This document shows, piece after piece, positions 1-5,348 of a stretch of 5,348 bases of DNA. Position 1 is the stretch's first letter. Each line of letters starts with the position of its first letter. Made by a program: the position numbers and the translations under genes. Source of the DNA: Candidatus Sumerlaeota bacterium (GTDB lineage Bacteria > Sumerlaeota > Sumerlaeia > MVZB01 > JAJFLK01); assembly GCA_021772735.1 (NCBI GenBank), contig JAJFLK010000234.1, positions 1 through 5,348 on the forward strand, given 5' to 3'. The notes below the pieces were generated by a model. It was given only the letters and a program-made list of their open reading frames with translations, was not told the DNA's origin and made no database searches.

Positions 1-422
1 GTTCGGTTTACCCCTTGGTTTACGAGCAGGGCGGCAAGGAGTATTTGATCGATCTTCGGCACCAGAATTGGGAAGTCCCATACTCGATCACGCTCACAAA
101 GTTTATCCACGAGAAGCATCCGGGGATGGGCATGGCCAGCAACTTTGAGAGCCGTGTCATCAAGACCGAGGACGGCGTCGAGCAGGATATCGCCATCAGG
201 ATGAACGAGCCGATGCGCCATCTCGGGTATACGTTTTTTCAGTCCTCGTTCTCCGAAGATCCGCGCACGGGGATCACTTCCTCGACGTTTGCCGTCGTCA
301 AGAACCCGGCCGATGAGTTTCCCCTTTACGCCATGATCGTCGTTACGTTCGGAATGGCGCTCCATTTCTGCCTAATGCTTTCACGCCATCTTACGACTCA
401 GCGAGGACAGCGAGCATCATGA
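1..422 (+). CDS. resB: ResB/Ccs1-type cytochrome c biogenesis protein, C-terminal part (5' truncated by window)
   Basis: This is the C-terminal 139 residues of a ResB (Ccs1)-like protein; the frame is open from base 3 and the true start lies upstream, so the TTG at base 15 should not be taken as a start. ResB works with CcsA in System II cytochrome c maturation, holding apocytochrome and heme outside the membrane. What is visible: an extracytoplasmic beta-rich stretch, then the segment MNEPMRHLGYTFFQSSF (visible residues 68-84), which matches the family pattern of a near-terminal M-N-x-P-x-R followed by GYTFxQ. Next come a FAVVKNP stretch (96-102) and a final membrane helix (about 107-127, LYAMIVVTFGMALHFCLML), then a short basic cytoplasmic tail. 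The stop codon TGA overlaps the ATG of the next gene (ATGA), indicating translational coupling with ccsA. The family call is fairly secure; the N-terminal membrane helices cannot be checked here. Confidence 0.85.
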   Translation, partial: SVYPLVYEQGGKEYLIDLRHQNWEVPYSITLTKFIHEKHPGMGMASNFESRVIKTEDGVEQDIAIRMNEPMRHLGYTFFQSSFSEDPRTGITSSTFAVVKNPADEFPLYAMIVVTFGMALHFCLMLSRHLTTQRGQRAS

Positions 423-2437
423 GGCGACTGATAAAATATCGAATCGGGCCGATGGTGGGCATCGTGTGCGTGGCGGCGTTCATGATCGCGTCCGCAGGTT
501 CGGCCCTCGCGCAGACGCATAATCACCCCGTAGTTCCTCCGGAGCGATTCTGGAACGAACAGAGCGAGGAGCTTTTCGCGCGACTGCCCATCCAGGATCA
601 GGGCCGAGTCAAGCCCCTTTCGACCTATGCTCTGTTCAAGCTCGTGAGCTTGAGCGGGCGCTCGACGCTGAGGCTTGAAGATGGCGGCCGCCTTTCGCCG
701 ACCCGATGGTTGATGGACACGCTTTTCTTCCCTGACGTGGCTTCGGAATACAAAGTCATCCGGGTCGAAAATCCGGCGGTTATGCAGGCCGTCGGCCTGC
801 CCGATGCGCGCGAGCGTACGTATTTCAACCTGCACGATATGCACAAAGTGCAGGCCCGCCTGTATGAACTGGCGCGCAGCTACAGCGAGATTGATGAGAA
901 GCAAAGAACTCTACAGCAGCAGCAGGTTCTGAATCTTTACGGCAAATTCGCCGAGCTGGACCGGCTGATTCACACGATGCAATTCTCGATCGCTTCGCTT
1001 GAGATTAATCCCGACGGCGCGCTTGCCGAGCAATTCAAGAAGACTTATCCCGAAGTGCCTATGCCGGCGACGTTCAGCGAGTGGACGGCCTTGCTCCCTC
1101 AAATGTTCGTGCTCGAACGCAGGCAATCCGCAGAGGGAGATCAGGCCGCAGCTCAGGAGCTTAACGCTCTGCTCGGGACATATGAATCCGTTGCGAACAT
1201 GGCGACTTCCCTGGCGATCTTCGCGCCCCAGACGAGCGCCGAGGCAGATCCCTGGCGCTCGATCCGCGATCTGGCCACCGATTCTGTCGGCGGCGAAGGA
1301 CTCACGCATACGGACTTCATCGCATTGTCTCGCTTGGAGAGTCTGCCCGGCTATCTGGGGAGCCCGGGGCAGTTCACGACAGTGCTTGAAGGGTTGGTCG
1401 ATGGAGTGACCGAAGCGGCGCTGGTGCGCGATGAAGCGAGTCGCTTTGGCCTGGAACTGTTCTTCTACAAGCTGAAGCCGTTCCGTTGGAGCCTCGCGCT
1501 TTACCTGGTGAGCTTCCTCGTCGTGGCCGCCGGGTGGCTTATGCCCGGCAGCGAGCGGCTCAATCGTGCAGCTATTTTCTCGATGATCCCGCCGACGCTC
1601 CTGCTGATCCTCGGGATTACCATTCGAAGTATCCTGCGCGGCCGGCCTCCGGTGACGACGCTATACGAGACAACGCTTTTCATACCCGCGATTGCGATCG
1701 TCGTCGCCCTGATCGTGGAATGGGTTACGCGCAAGCGAATTGCGATCGCCATGGCCTCGATGCTTGGCGTTGCCGGGCTGTTCCTGGCCAATATCTATGA
1801 GCTCAAAGACGGTCAGGATACGATGGGTCGGATGGTGGCCGTGCTGAACTCGAACTTCTGGCTATCGACGCATGTGACCATCGTCACGATCGGATATTCG
1901 GCCGGCCTGCTTGCCGCGGCTCTGGCGCATATCTACATCTTCGCGCGTCTATTCAAACTCTCCGGCGATAAAATGTTTTTTCGCTCGATCGCACGAATGG
2001 TCTATGGCGTCGTCTGCTTTGCGATGATCACATCGTTTCTCGGCACGGTGCTCGGCGGCATCTGGGCCAATTATAGCTGGGGGCGATTTTGGGGCTGGGA
2101 CCCGAAGGAGAACGGCGCGCTGCTGATCGTCCTGTGGAATCTCATCATCCTGCACGCGCGCAAGGGTGGATACCTCCGAGACCTCGGCGTGTGCGTCGCG
2201 GCGGTCTTCGGCGGGATGGTCGTGACCTTCTCGTGGTGGGGCGTCAACCTGCTTGGCGTTGGCCTGCACAGTTACGGGTTCATCTCCGGAATTGCCAACA
2301 CGCTGATGATCGTCTATTCGATCGAAACGGTCGTTATGGGGATTGGCCTCATGGCCGCGCGGGTCGAGATCGGCGAGGTTGTTCGAGCCAGGACCGGCGC
2401 GAAGTCCGGCAAGCGGCGCAGCCGATCCCAGGCGTAG
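419..2437 (+). CDS. ccsA: CcsA/ResC-type cytochrome c synthase subunit with long extracytoplasmic N-terminal domain
   Basis: This 672-residue membrane protein is the heme-handling subunit of System II cytochrome c synthase. Residues 1-31 look like a signal peptide or anchor (basic start, hydrophobic core, SALA-Q). Residues about 32-355 form a long, mostly helical extracytoplasmic region that includes LPIQDQGRVKPLSTYA (56-71), a conserved stretch I associate with fused CcsBA proteins. From about 358 the protein is multi-spanning, with roughly eight membrane helices. The tryptophan-rich heme motif WGRFWGWDPKE (554-564) is intact. Candidate heme-ligand histidines are H485 (WLSTHV) and H617 (GVGLHSYGF). 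The C-terminus is a short basic tail. Plain CcsA proteins are around 300-400 residues, so the extension is substantial. The ATG overlaps the resB stop; GAGG at 403-406 lies 12 bases upstream, somewhat far for a ribosome site, which fits coupled translation. Family assignment is firm; the role of the extension is inference. Confidence 0.93.
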   Translation: MRRLIKYRIGPMVGIVCVAAFMIASAGSALAQTHNHPVVPPERFWNEQSEELFARLPIQDQGRVKPLSTYALFKLVSLSGRSTLRLEDGGRLSPTRWLMDTLFFPDVASEYKVIRVENPAVMQAVGLPDARERTYFNLHDMHKVQARLYELARSYSEIDEKQRTLQQQQVLNLYGKFAELDRLIHTMQFSIASLEINPDGALAEQFKKTYPEVPMPATFSEWTALLPQMFVLERRQSAEGDQAAAQELNALLGTYESVANMATSLAIFAPQTSAEADPWRSIRDLATDSVGGEGLTHTDFIALSRLESLPGYLGSPGQFTTVLEGLVDGVTEAALVRDEASRFGLELFFYKLKPFRWSLALYLVSFLVVAAGWLMPGSERLNRAAIFSMIPPTLLLILGITIRSILRGRPPVTTLYETTLFIPAIAIVVALIVEWVTRKRIAIAMASMLGVAGLFLANIYELKDGQDTMGRMVAVLNSNFWLSTHVTIVTIGYSAGLLAAALAHIYIFARLFKLSGDKMFFRSIARMVYGVVCFAMITSFLGTVLGGIWANYSWGRFWGWDPKENGALLIVLWNLIILHARKGGYLRDLGVCVAAVFGGMVVTFSWWGVNLLGVGLHSYGFISGIANTLMIVYSIETVVMGIGLMAARVEIGEVVRARTGAKSGKRRSRSQA

Positions 2438-2517
2438 TCGATGTGCGGGAAAACGGTTCTTAGCTTCGCAGTAGTTCTTGTCTCAGCTTCGTCTTTTCTC
2501 GGCTGGTGAGTTCATAC

Positions 2518-2555
2518 GCCATTTCACGGCATACGGGTCATGCGTGAGAAATGCC
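2518..2555. terminator. Imperfect inverted repeat between convergent ccsA and sufU, possible bidirectional terminator
   Basis: Bases 2518-2532 (GCCATTTCACGGCAT) and 2540-2555 (ATGCGTGAGAAATGCC) are imperfect reverse complements around a 7-base loop; the stem needs one or two small bulges. It starts just past the sufU stop codon and sits in the 120-base gap into which both ccsA and sufU read. No clear T-run follows on either strand, so it is not a textbook intrinsic terminator. I see nothing else of note in 2438-2557. Confidence 0.35.
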
Positions 2556-2557
2556 GC

Positions 2558-3019
2558 TCATGCCTCGGTCTTGACCGGCCCTTCCTCCCCCTGGTCGCTC
2601 AGCGCCGCGCGCAGGGCATGCCAGGCGAGGGTCGCGCATTTGACGCGCATCGGAAATCGACGGACGCCAGCGAAAACTTCAAGCTCCCCGAGCTCCTCAT
2701 CGTCCTCTTGGGCCTCACCTGCGTCGCCTTCGGTGAGCAGATCATGAAATCGCGCGAACATCGATTCGGCCTCGTCGATCGTTGCTCCGGTTAGTTTTTG
2801 AGTCATCATGGAAGCCGACGCGGTCGAGATCGCGCATCCCGAGCCCTGAAATCCAACAGCCGTGATTCGATCTCCATCGACCTGGAGTTGAACCTCAACT
2901 TTATCGCCGCAAAGAGGGTTATAACCACGCGCGGAGCGGTTTGCCTGCGCGAGCGGGCCGAAGTTCCGAGGGTTTCGATTGTGATCCAGGATGATGTCCT
3001 GATACAGATCTTCGATCAT
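2558..3019 (-). CDS. sufU: SufU-type iron-sulfur cluster assembly / sulfur-transfer protein
   Basis: This 153-residue protein of the IscU/NifU-N fold accepts persulfide sulfur from SufS and passes it on for Fe-S cluster assembly in the cytoplasm. The start matches the family (MIEDLYQDIILDHNRNPRNFG). The expected zinc ligands are all present: C37 and D39 in NPLCGD, C62 in GSGCAIS, and C128 in RVKCATLAW. The spacing of 66 residues between the second and third cysteines is larger than the roughly 43 of IscU, and the IscU chaperone motif LPPVK is absent; both features mark the SufU subfamily. The insertion is unusually acidic (EGDAGEAQEDDEELGELE, about 97-114). The gene lies 30 bases downstream of sufS on the same strand, so it is almost certainly co-transcribed. 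An AAGG at 3032-3035 is a reasonable ribosome site for the ATG at 3019. Confidence 0.95.
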   Translation of the reverse strand: MIEDLYQDIILDHNRNPRNFGPLAQANRSARGYNPLCGDKVEVQLQVDGDRITAVGFQGSGCAISTASASMMTQKLTGATIDEAESMFARFHDLLTEGDAGEAQEDDEELGELEVFAGVRRFPMRVKCATLAWHALRAALSDQGEEGPVKTEA

Positions 3020-3049
3020 ACTGAGCAGCCTTGCTTCAAAATCCCCATG

Positions 3050-4315
3050 TCAGCCGCCTTTGCCGAAAATGGATCGGACCTTGTCCAGCGCGTTAAGGAG
3101 CGCGTCCACATCGTCGCGTCCGTTGTAAATGCCGAACGATGCGCGAGCCGTCGCCGTCACGCCCAAGCGATCCATCAAGGGTTGAGTGCAGTGGTGCCCG
3201 GTCCGGATAGCGACTCCCTCCAGATCGACGATCGAGCCGATGTCGTGGGGGTGAATGCCTTCCATATTGAAGGAGATGACGCCGCAGCGCCTCGCGGGCC
3301 GACCGATCAGGTGAACCCCTTCTGTTTGTTCGAGCCTGAGCAGGGTGTCGTCGATTAGTTCGGCCTCGTGCGCTCGAACCGATTCGATATTCAATTCGTC
3401 GATGTAATCCAGGGCTGCCGAGAGGCCCACGGCTCCGGAGATATTTGGCGTCCCTGCCTCGAAGCGGAAGGGCGGTTCCCGATAAGTGGTCTTCTCGAAT
3501 GACACCGATTCGATCATGTCCCCGCCGCCTTGCCAGGGTGGCATCTGTTCGAGCAATTCGTGACGACCCCAGAGCACGCCGATCCCAGTCGGGCCGTAAA
3601 CCTTGTGCCCGGAGAAGGCATAGAAATCGCACCCGAGGCTCTGAACATCGATGGGCAGGTGGGGTGCCGCCTGAGCGCCGTCGACCAAGACCGGCACGCC
3701 GCGTGAGTGGGCCCTTCTCGCGATCTCCGCGATCGGGTTGACCGTGCCGAGCGAATTGGAGACGTGGACGACCGAGACAAGGCGGGTTTTGTCGCCGATC
3801 ATCGATTCGAGCCGGTCGATTTCAAGGTCGCCATCGTCCGAGATGGGCGCGACCCGAAGGCGCGCTCCGGCGGCCTCGCAGGCCAGTTGCCATGGAACGA
3901 TATTCGAGTGGTGCTCCATGGTCGTGATCAGTATTTCATCATCGGGCCCCAGGTGCGGGGCGGCGAATGATCGCGCGACCAGGTTGATGGCCTCAGTCGC
4001 TCCTCGGGTGAAAACGATCTCCTCGGCGCGCTCGGCGTTCACAAACCGTCCGACGCGTGCGCGTGCGTTCTCAAACGCCTCGGTCGCACGCTGGCTCAGG
4101 TAATGAACGCCGCGATGAACGTTCGAGTATTCGGAGAAATAGAAATTTTCAAGGGCTTCGACAACGGCCCTGGGCTTCTGTGTCGACGCGGCATTGTCCA
4201 AATACGCTAGCCGGCGGCCGTGGACCTCGCGGCTGAGGATCGGGAAATCACCCCTTATCCGATCGAGGTCGAAGCGGAGGGGCGTCGTCTTGCGGTCTGT
4301 CGTCTTTGGATTCAT
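3050..4315 (-). CDS. sufS: SufS group II cysteine desulfurase (PLP-dependent)
   Basis: This 421-residue protein converts L-cysteine to L-alanine and loads the released sulfur on its active cysteine, feeding Fe-S cluster assembly through SufU. Length is typical of SufS. Visible landmarks in order: LDNAASTQKP (39-48), SNVHRGVHYLSQRAT (64-78), FTRGATEAIN (102-111), TMEHHSN (132-138) with a histidine that stacks on PLP in the family, VDGAQAAPH (211-219) with the aspartate facing the pyridine nitrogen, and FSGHKVYGPTGIG (234-246) with the PLP-binding lysine K238. EAGTPN follows at 286-291, and RTGHHCTQP at 371-379 carries the catalytic cysteine C376. The residue after the cysteine is threonine, where alanine (HCAQP) is common; this should be harmless. 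The start at 4315 has only a weak AGG upstream. sufB, sufC and sufD are not in the window. Confidence 0.96.
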   Translation of the reverse strand: MNPKTTDRKTTPLRFDLDRIRGDFPILSREVHGRRLAYLDNAASTQKPRAVVEALENFYFSEYSNVHRGVHYLSQRATEAFENARARVGRFVNAERAEEIVFTRGATEAINLVARSFAAPHLGPDDEILITTMEHHSNIVPWQLACEAAGARLRVAPISDDGDLEIDRLESMIGDKTRLVSVVHVSNSLGTVNPIAEIARRAHSRGVPVLVDGAQAAPHLPIDVQSLGCDFYAFSGHKVYGPTGIGVLWGRHELLEQMPPWQGGGDMIESVSFEKTTYREPPFRFEAGTPNISGAVGLSAALDYIDELNIESVRAHEAELIDDTLLRLEQTEGVHLIGRPARRCGVISFNMEGIHPHDIGSIVDLEGVAIRTGHHCTQPLMDRLGVTATARASFGIYNGRDDVDALLNALDKVRSIFGKGG

Positions 4316-4333
4316 CGCCTGTAAACGAATTCC

Positions 4334-4380
4334 GAGGGCCCGTCGCGTTCGTGGCGTCAGCCATCTGGCTGCGCGCCCTC
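4334..4380 (-). other. Nested inverted repeats in the sufS leader, possible RNA structure or operator
   Basis: An outer repeat pairs GAGGGC (4334-4339) with GCCCTC (4375-4380). An inner, perfect repeat pairs CAGCCA (4358-4363) with TGGCTG (4366-4371) around a 2-base centre. The whole lies 19-65 bases upstream of the sufS start, so on the sufS transcript it could fold as a structured 5' leader; alternatively the inner dyad could be a protein-binding site. I do not recognise a known riboswitch or an IscR or SufR site. In GC-rich DNA, short dyads like these also arise by chance. Confidence 0.3.
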
Positions 4381-4386
4381 AAGGCC

Positions 4387-4415
4387 ACAATACGGGCCCA
4401 GGGCGGCCTGTTCCA
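4387..4415 (-). promoter_or_regulatory. Possible sigma-70-type promoter for sufS-sufU
   Basis: On the minus strand, TGGAAC (4415-4410) and TATTGT (4392-4387) are separated by 17 bases. They match the housekeeping consensus at about 3 of 6 and 4 of 6 positions. Transcription would begin near 4380, giving a leader of about 65 bases that starts at the nested inverted repeats. The match is weak and no experimental support exists here. Confidence 0.25.
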
Positions 4416-4434
4416 CCGCTAGTTCGGTGTTTTT
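4414..4434 (+). terminator. Terminator-like hairpin plus T-run, no upstream + strand gene
   Basis: CACCG (4414-4418) pairs with CGGTG (4425-4429) around a 6-base loop, followed directly by five T residues (4430-4434). The form is that of a short intrinsic terminator on the + strand. The stem is only 5 bp, and the nearest upstream + strand gene, ccsA, ends almost 2 kb earlier. It could block antisense readthrough through suf into the next gene's promoter, end a small RNA, or be chance. Confidence 0.3.
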
Positions 4435-4441
4435 GTGCGGC

Positions 4442-4453
4442 GAGCCCGGGCTC
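4442..4453. repeat. Perfect 12-bp palindrome GAGCCCGGGCTC
   Basis: The 12 bases equal their own reverse complement. They lie about 20 bases upstream of the -35 region of the candidate sigma-28 promoter, between the divergent genes. This could be an activator or repressor site, but a GC-rich palindrome of this size is not strong evidence alone. Confidence 0.3.
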
Positions 4454-4473
4454 TCGGTCTCTGCGATTAGGGA

Positions 4474-4501
4474 TAAGGGCGTCGGCCCATCCGGCCGATA
4501 A
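4474..4501 (+). promoter_or_regulatory. Candidate sigma-28 (FliA) promoter for the CheX-like gene
   Basis: GCCGATAA at 4494-4501 is an exact match to the -10 element recognised by the flagellar sigma factor FliA (known consensus TAAAGTTT-N11-GCCGATAA). Upstream, TAAGGGCG at 4474-4481 is a partial -35 match (TAA conserved) with a 12-base spacer, one longer than consensus. Transcription would begin near 4508, leaving a leader of about 33 bases before the GTG at 4541. The downstream protein looks chemotaxis-related, which agrees with such a promoter. The -10 match is clear; the -35 is only fair, and whether the organism has FliA is not shown. Confidence 0.55.
4482..4498. repeat. Inverted repeat overlapping the candidate -10 element
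   Basis: TCGGCC (4482-4487) and GGCCGA (4493-4498) are perfect reverse complements around a 5-base centre. The right arm covers most of the GCCGATAA element. The symmetry could let a regulator compete with RNA polymerase, or may simply follow from the GC-rich -10 sequence. Confidence 0.4.
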
Positions 4502-4511
4502 AGGGAGACGC

Positions 4512-4529
4512 GGTAGACATCTGTCTACC
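4512..4529. promoter_or_regulatory. 18-base dyad GGTAGACA-TC-TGTCTACC, possible operator or leader hairpin
   Basis: Two perfect 8-base arms flank a 2-base centre. The dyad lies just past the predicted transcription start and 11 bases before the GTG, with the ribosome site immediately after it. A repressor bound here would block early elongation. As RNA, the 2-base centre gives a tight loop, so about 6-7 pairs with a 4-base loop is more realistic, and this could tune access to the ribosome site. The spaced half-site ACA-NN-TGT recalls operators of the BlaI/CopY family in general geometry only; this is inference. Confidence 0.5.
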
Positions 4530-4530
4530 C

Positions 4531-4535
4531 GAGGG
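4531..4535 (+). promoter_or_regulatory. Ribosome binding site fixing the GTG start
   Basis: GAGGG ends 5 bases before the GTG at 4541. The frame has an in-frame TAG at 4514-4516 and the next ATG in frame is about 79 codons downstream, inside the conserved domain. This makes GTG 4541 the best start. Confidence 0.7.
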
Positions 4536-4540
4536 AAGCT

Positions 4541-5348
4541 GTGAGTCTAAGTTCTGAAAGTACTATTGCCAGGCCTATACCGGATCCTGAGGCGATCAGC
4601 GATCACCTGAAGGACCTTATCGCGAAGCCCGTATCGGCCTTCGATACGACGGCCCCGGATGGGGGCTCGTTTCGCCTGTCAACGTACGGTCTTTTCGAGA
4701 ATGATGAAGGTCAGGTCCAGGCGATCGTCGTCGGTGAGATCGGATTCGTGTGTTCGGTCGGCGCCGCCTTCATCATGCTCTCGCCGAACCTCGTTGAGGA
4801 ACTGGTCGCGTCACAGAGCGTTAATGAGGATATCGCCGATTCCTACAATGAAATTCTGTACGTTTTCGCCTCGCTCCTGAATGATGCGGGCGGCGATCAA
4901 CTGAAATTTTCAGGCCTTTTTACGCCCGGTCAGGATAGACCAAAAACCGTCGACGCCTTCGTGAGGGCGAGCGATGCTTCCCGAACGTATCAGGTCAAGG
5001 TTGGCGGGTACGACGAAGGCAAACTTTCGATCTTTGTCGGGACGCCCCCGGCCGCAGACCAGGAATTCGAATCACTCGACGTTCCCGTGGCGTCTGCACT
5101 TGAGGCTGGCGGCTCCGGAGACTCTTCGGGCGAGTGCGATGAAGATATTGTGGCGGTCGTGGAGCCGCCCGCCAGCTCTGAGCAGGCCGTCGCGGAGGCT
5201 AACTATGACGATATCCTGGCTTACACGGCGCTCGTAGGTGAAGACGCAGAGGCATTCTATGAGCTGGCTTACCTTGGCGAAGCGTCTGGCGTCCAAGTCC
5301 AGAATTACGAGGTCCATGCCATCGATGCCGGGTCCGCCGCAAGCAAGG
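4541..5348 (+). CDS. CheC/CheX-like domain protein, probable chemotaxis or signalling role (3' truncated by window)
   Basis: The frame is open from a GTG at 4541 to the window edge (269 residues and one extra base, no stop). It has no signal peptide or membrane helix, so is probably cytoplasmic. Residues about 17-168 follow the layout of CheC/CheX phosphatase domains: an N-terminal helix (AISDHLKDLI), strands with an IVVGEIGFVCSVGAAFIML core (62-80), a helix (SPNLVEELVAS), the helix IADSYNEILYVFASLLND (98-115), then a closing pair of strands (RTYQVKVGG, KLSIFVG; 148-167). In CheC/CheX that helix carries the catalytic E-x-x-N; here E104 is kept but the Asn position is Y107, so catalysis may be lost. 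Residues about 172-218 are an acidic, Ser/Ala-rich linker. From about 222 a new alpha/beta segment begins (YDDILAYTALVGEDAEAFYELAYLGEAS), perhaps receiver-like but too short to name. I did not recognise a named gene; the domain call rests on pattern memory. Confidence 0.6.
   Translation, partial: MSLSSESTIARPIPDPEAISDHLKDLIAKPVSAFDTTAPDGGSFRLSTYGLFENDEGQVQAIVVGEIGFVCSVGAAFIMLSPNLVEELVASQSVNEDIADSYNEILYVFASLLNDAGGDQLKFSGLFTPGQDRPKTVDAFVRASDASRTYQVKVGGYDEGKLSIFVGTPPAADQEFESLDVPVASALEAGGSGDSSGECDEDIVAVVEPPASSEQAVAEANYDDILAYTALVGEDAEAFYELAYLGEASGVQVQNYEVHAIDAGSAASK

Noticed and set aside
15..17. TTG as a start codon for the first gene
   Set aside because: The frame stays open to base 3 and the protein begins in the middle of a ResB domain, so this is an internal leucine codon in a gene cut by the window edge.
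398..904. 168-codon minus strand open frame antisense to the ccsA start
   Set aside because: It covers the clearly coding ccsA frame, and its translation is low in structure and rich in Arg/His with no family resemblance; a shadow of the GC-rich coding strand.
2089..2463. 124-codon + strand open frame inside the ccsA 3' end
   Set aside because: Overlaps the conserved WWD region of ccsA in another frame; Arg-rich composition typical of an out-of-frame reading.
2463..2491. Repeated AGCTTCG at 2463-2469 and 2485-2491
   Set aside because: Only 7 bases and no surrounding similarity; expected by chance.
2478..2747. 89-codon + strand open frame starting in the ccsA-sufU gap
   Set aside because: Most of it is antisense to sufU, the end is a Ser-rich run from the acidic sufU codons read backwards, and no convincing ribosome site or family match was seen.
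2798..3358. 186-codon + strand open frame antisense to sufU and sufS
   Set aside because: Spans two well-supported genes on the other strand and their junction; no recognisable domain.
4194..4544. 116-codon + strand open frame across the sufS start and intergenic region
   Set aside because: Highly Arg-rich translation, overlaps the sufS start, and would run over the candidate promoter and terminator-like element; likely chance.
5072..5317. 81-codon minus strand open frame inside the last gene
   Set aside because: Antisense to the open + strand frame that has a ribosome site, start and domain pattern; no independent support.

Overview
The window carries five protein genes in three blocks and looks like ordinary bacterial chromosome of moderately high GC (roughly 55-60% by eye). 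A Gram-negative-type bacterium with System II cytochrome c maturation and a SufS-SufU iron-sulfur module is indicated. The CcsA protein with a long extracytoplasmic N-terminal extension, together with SufU rather than IscU, fits Planctomycetota or a related PVC lineage best. That assignment is inference from gene types, not a measured phylogeny.

Block 1 (1-2437, + strand) is a cytochrome c synthase module. The 3' end of a ResB/Ccs1-type gene overlaps the start of a 672-residue CcsA/ResC-type gene through an ATGA junction. ResB and CcsA together form the membrane synthase that carries heme across the membrane and attaches it to CXXCH apocytochromes.

Block 2 (2558-4315, - strand) is a two-gene suf operon, sufS then sufU, convergent with ccsA. 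SufS removes sulfur from cysteine as an enzyme-bound persulfide, and SufU is its zinc-dependent sulfur-transfer partner. All the expected catalytic and metal-binding residues are present. The 120-base gap between ccsA and sufU holds an imperfect inverted repeat that may end transcription.

Block 3 (4316-5348) is a 225-base divergent intergenic region followed by a + strand gene running off the window. The intergenic region is dense with dyads. It contains a strong match to the sigma-28 (FliA) -10 element, GCCGATAA, followed by an 18-base dyad and a good ribosome binding site before a GTG start. The 269 visible residues resemble a CheC/CheX-type chemotaxis phosphatase domain, then an acidic linker and the start of a second unidentified domain. 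Promoter type and domain guess independently point towards motility or chemotaxis, which makes this the most interesting part of the window. No tRNA, rRNA, CRISPR array or insertion sequence was seen.
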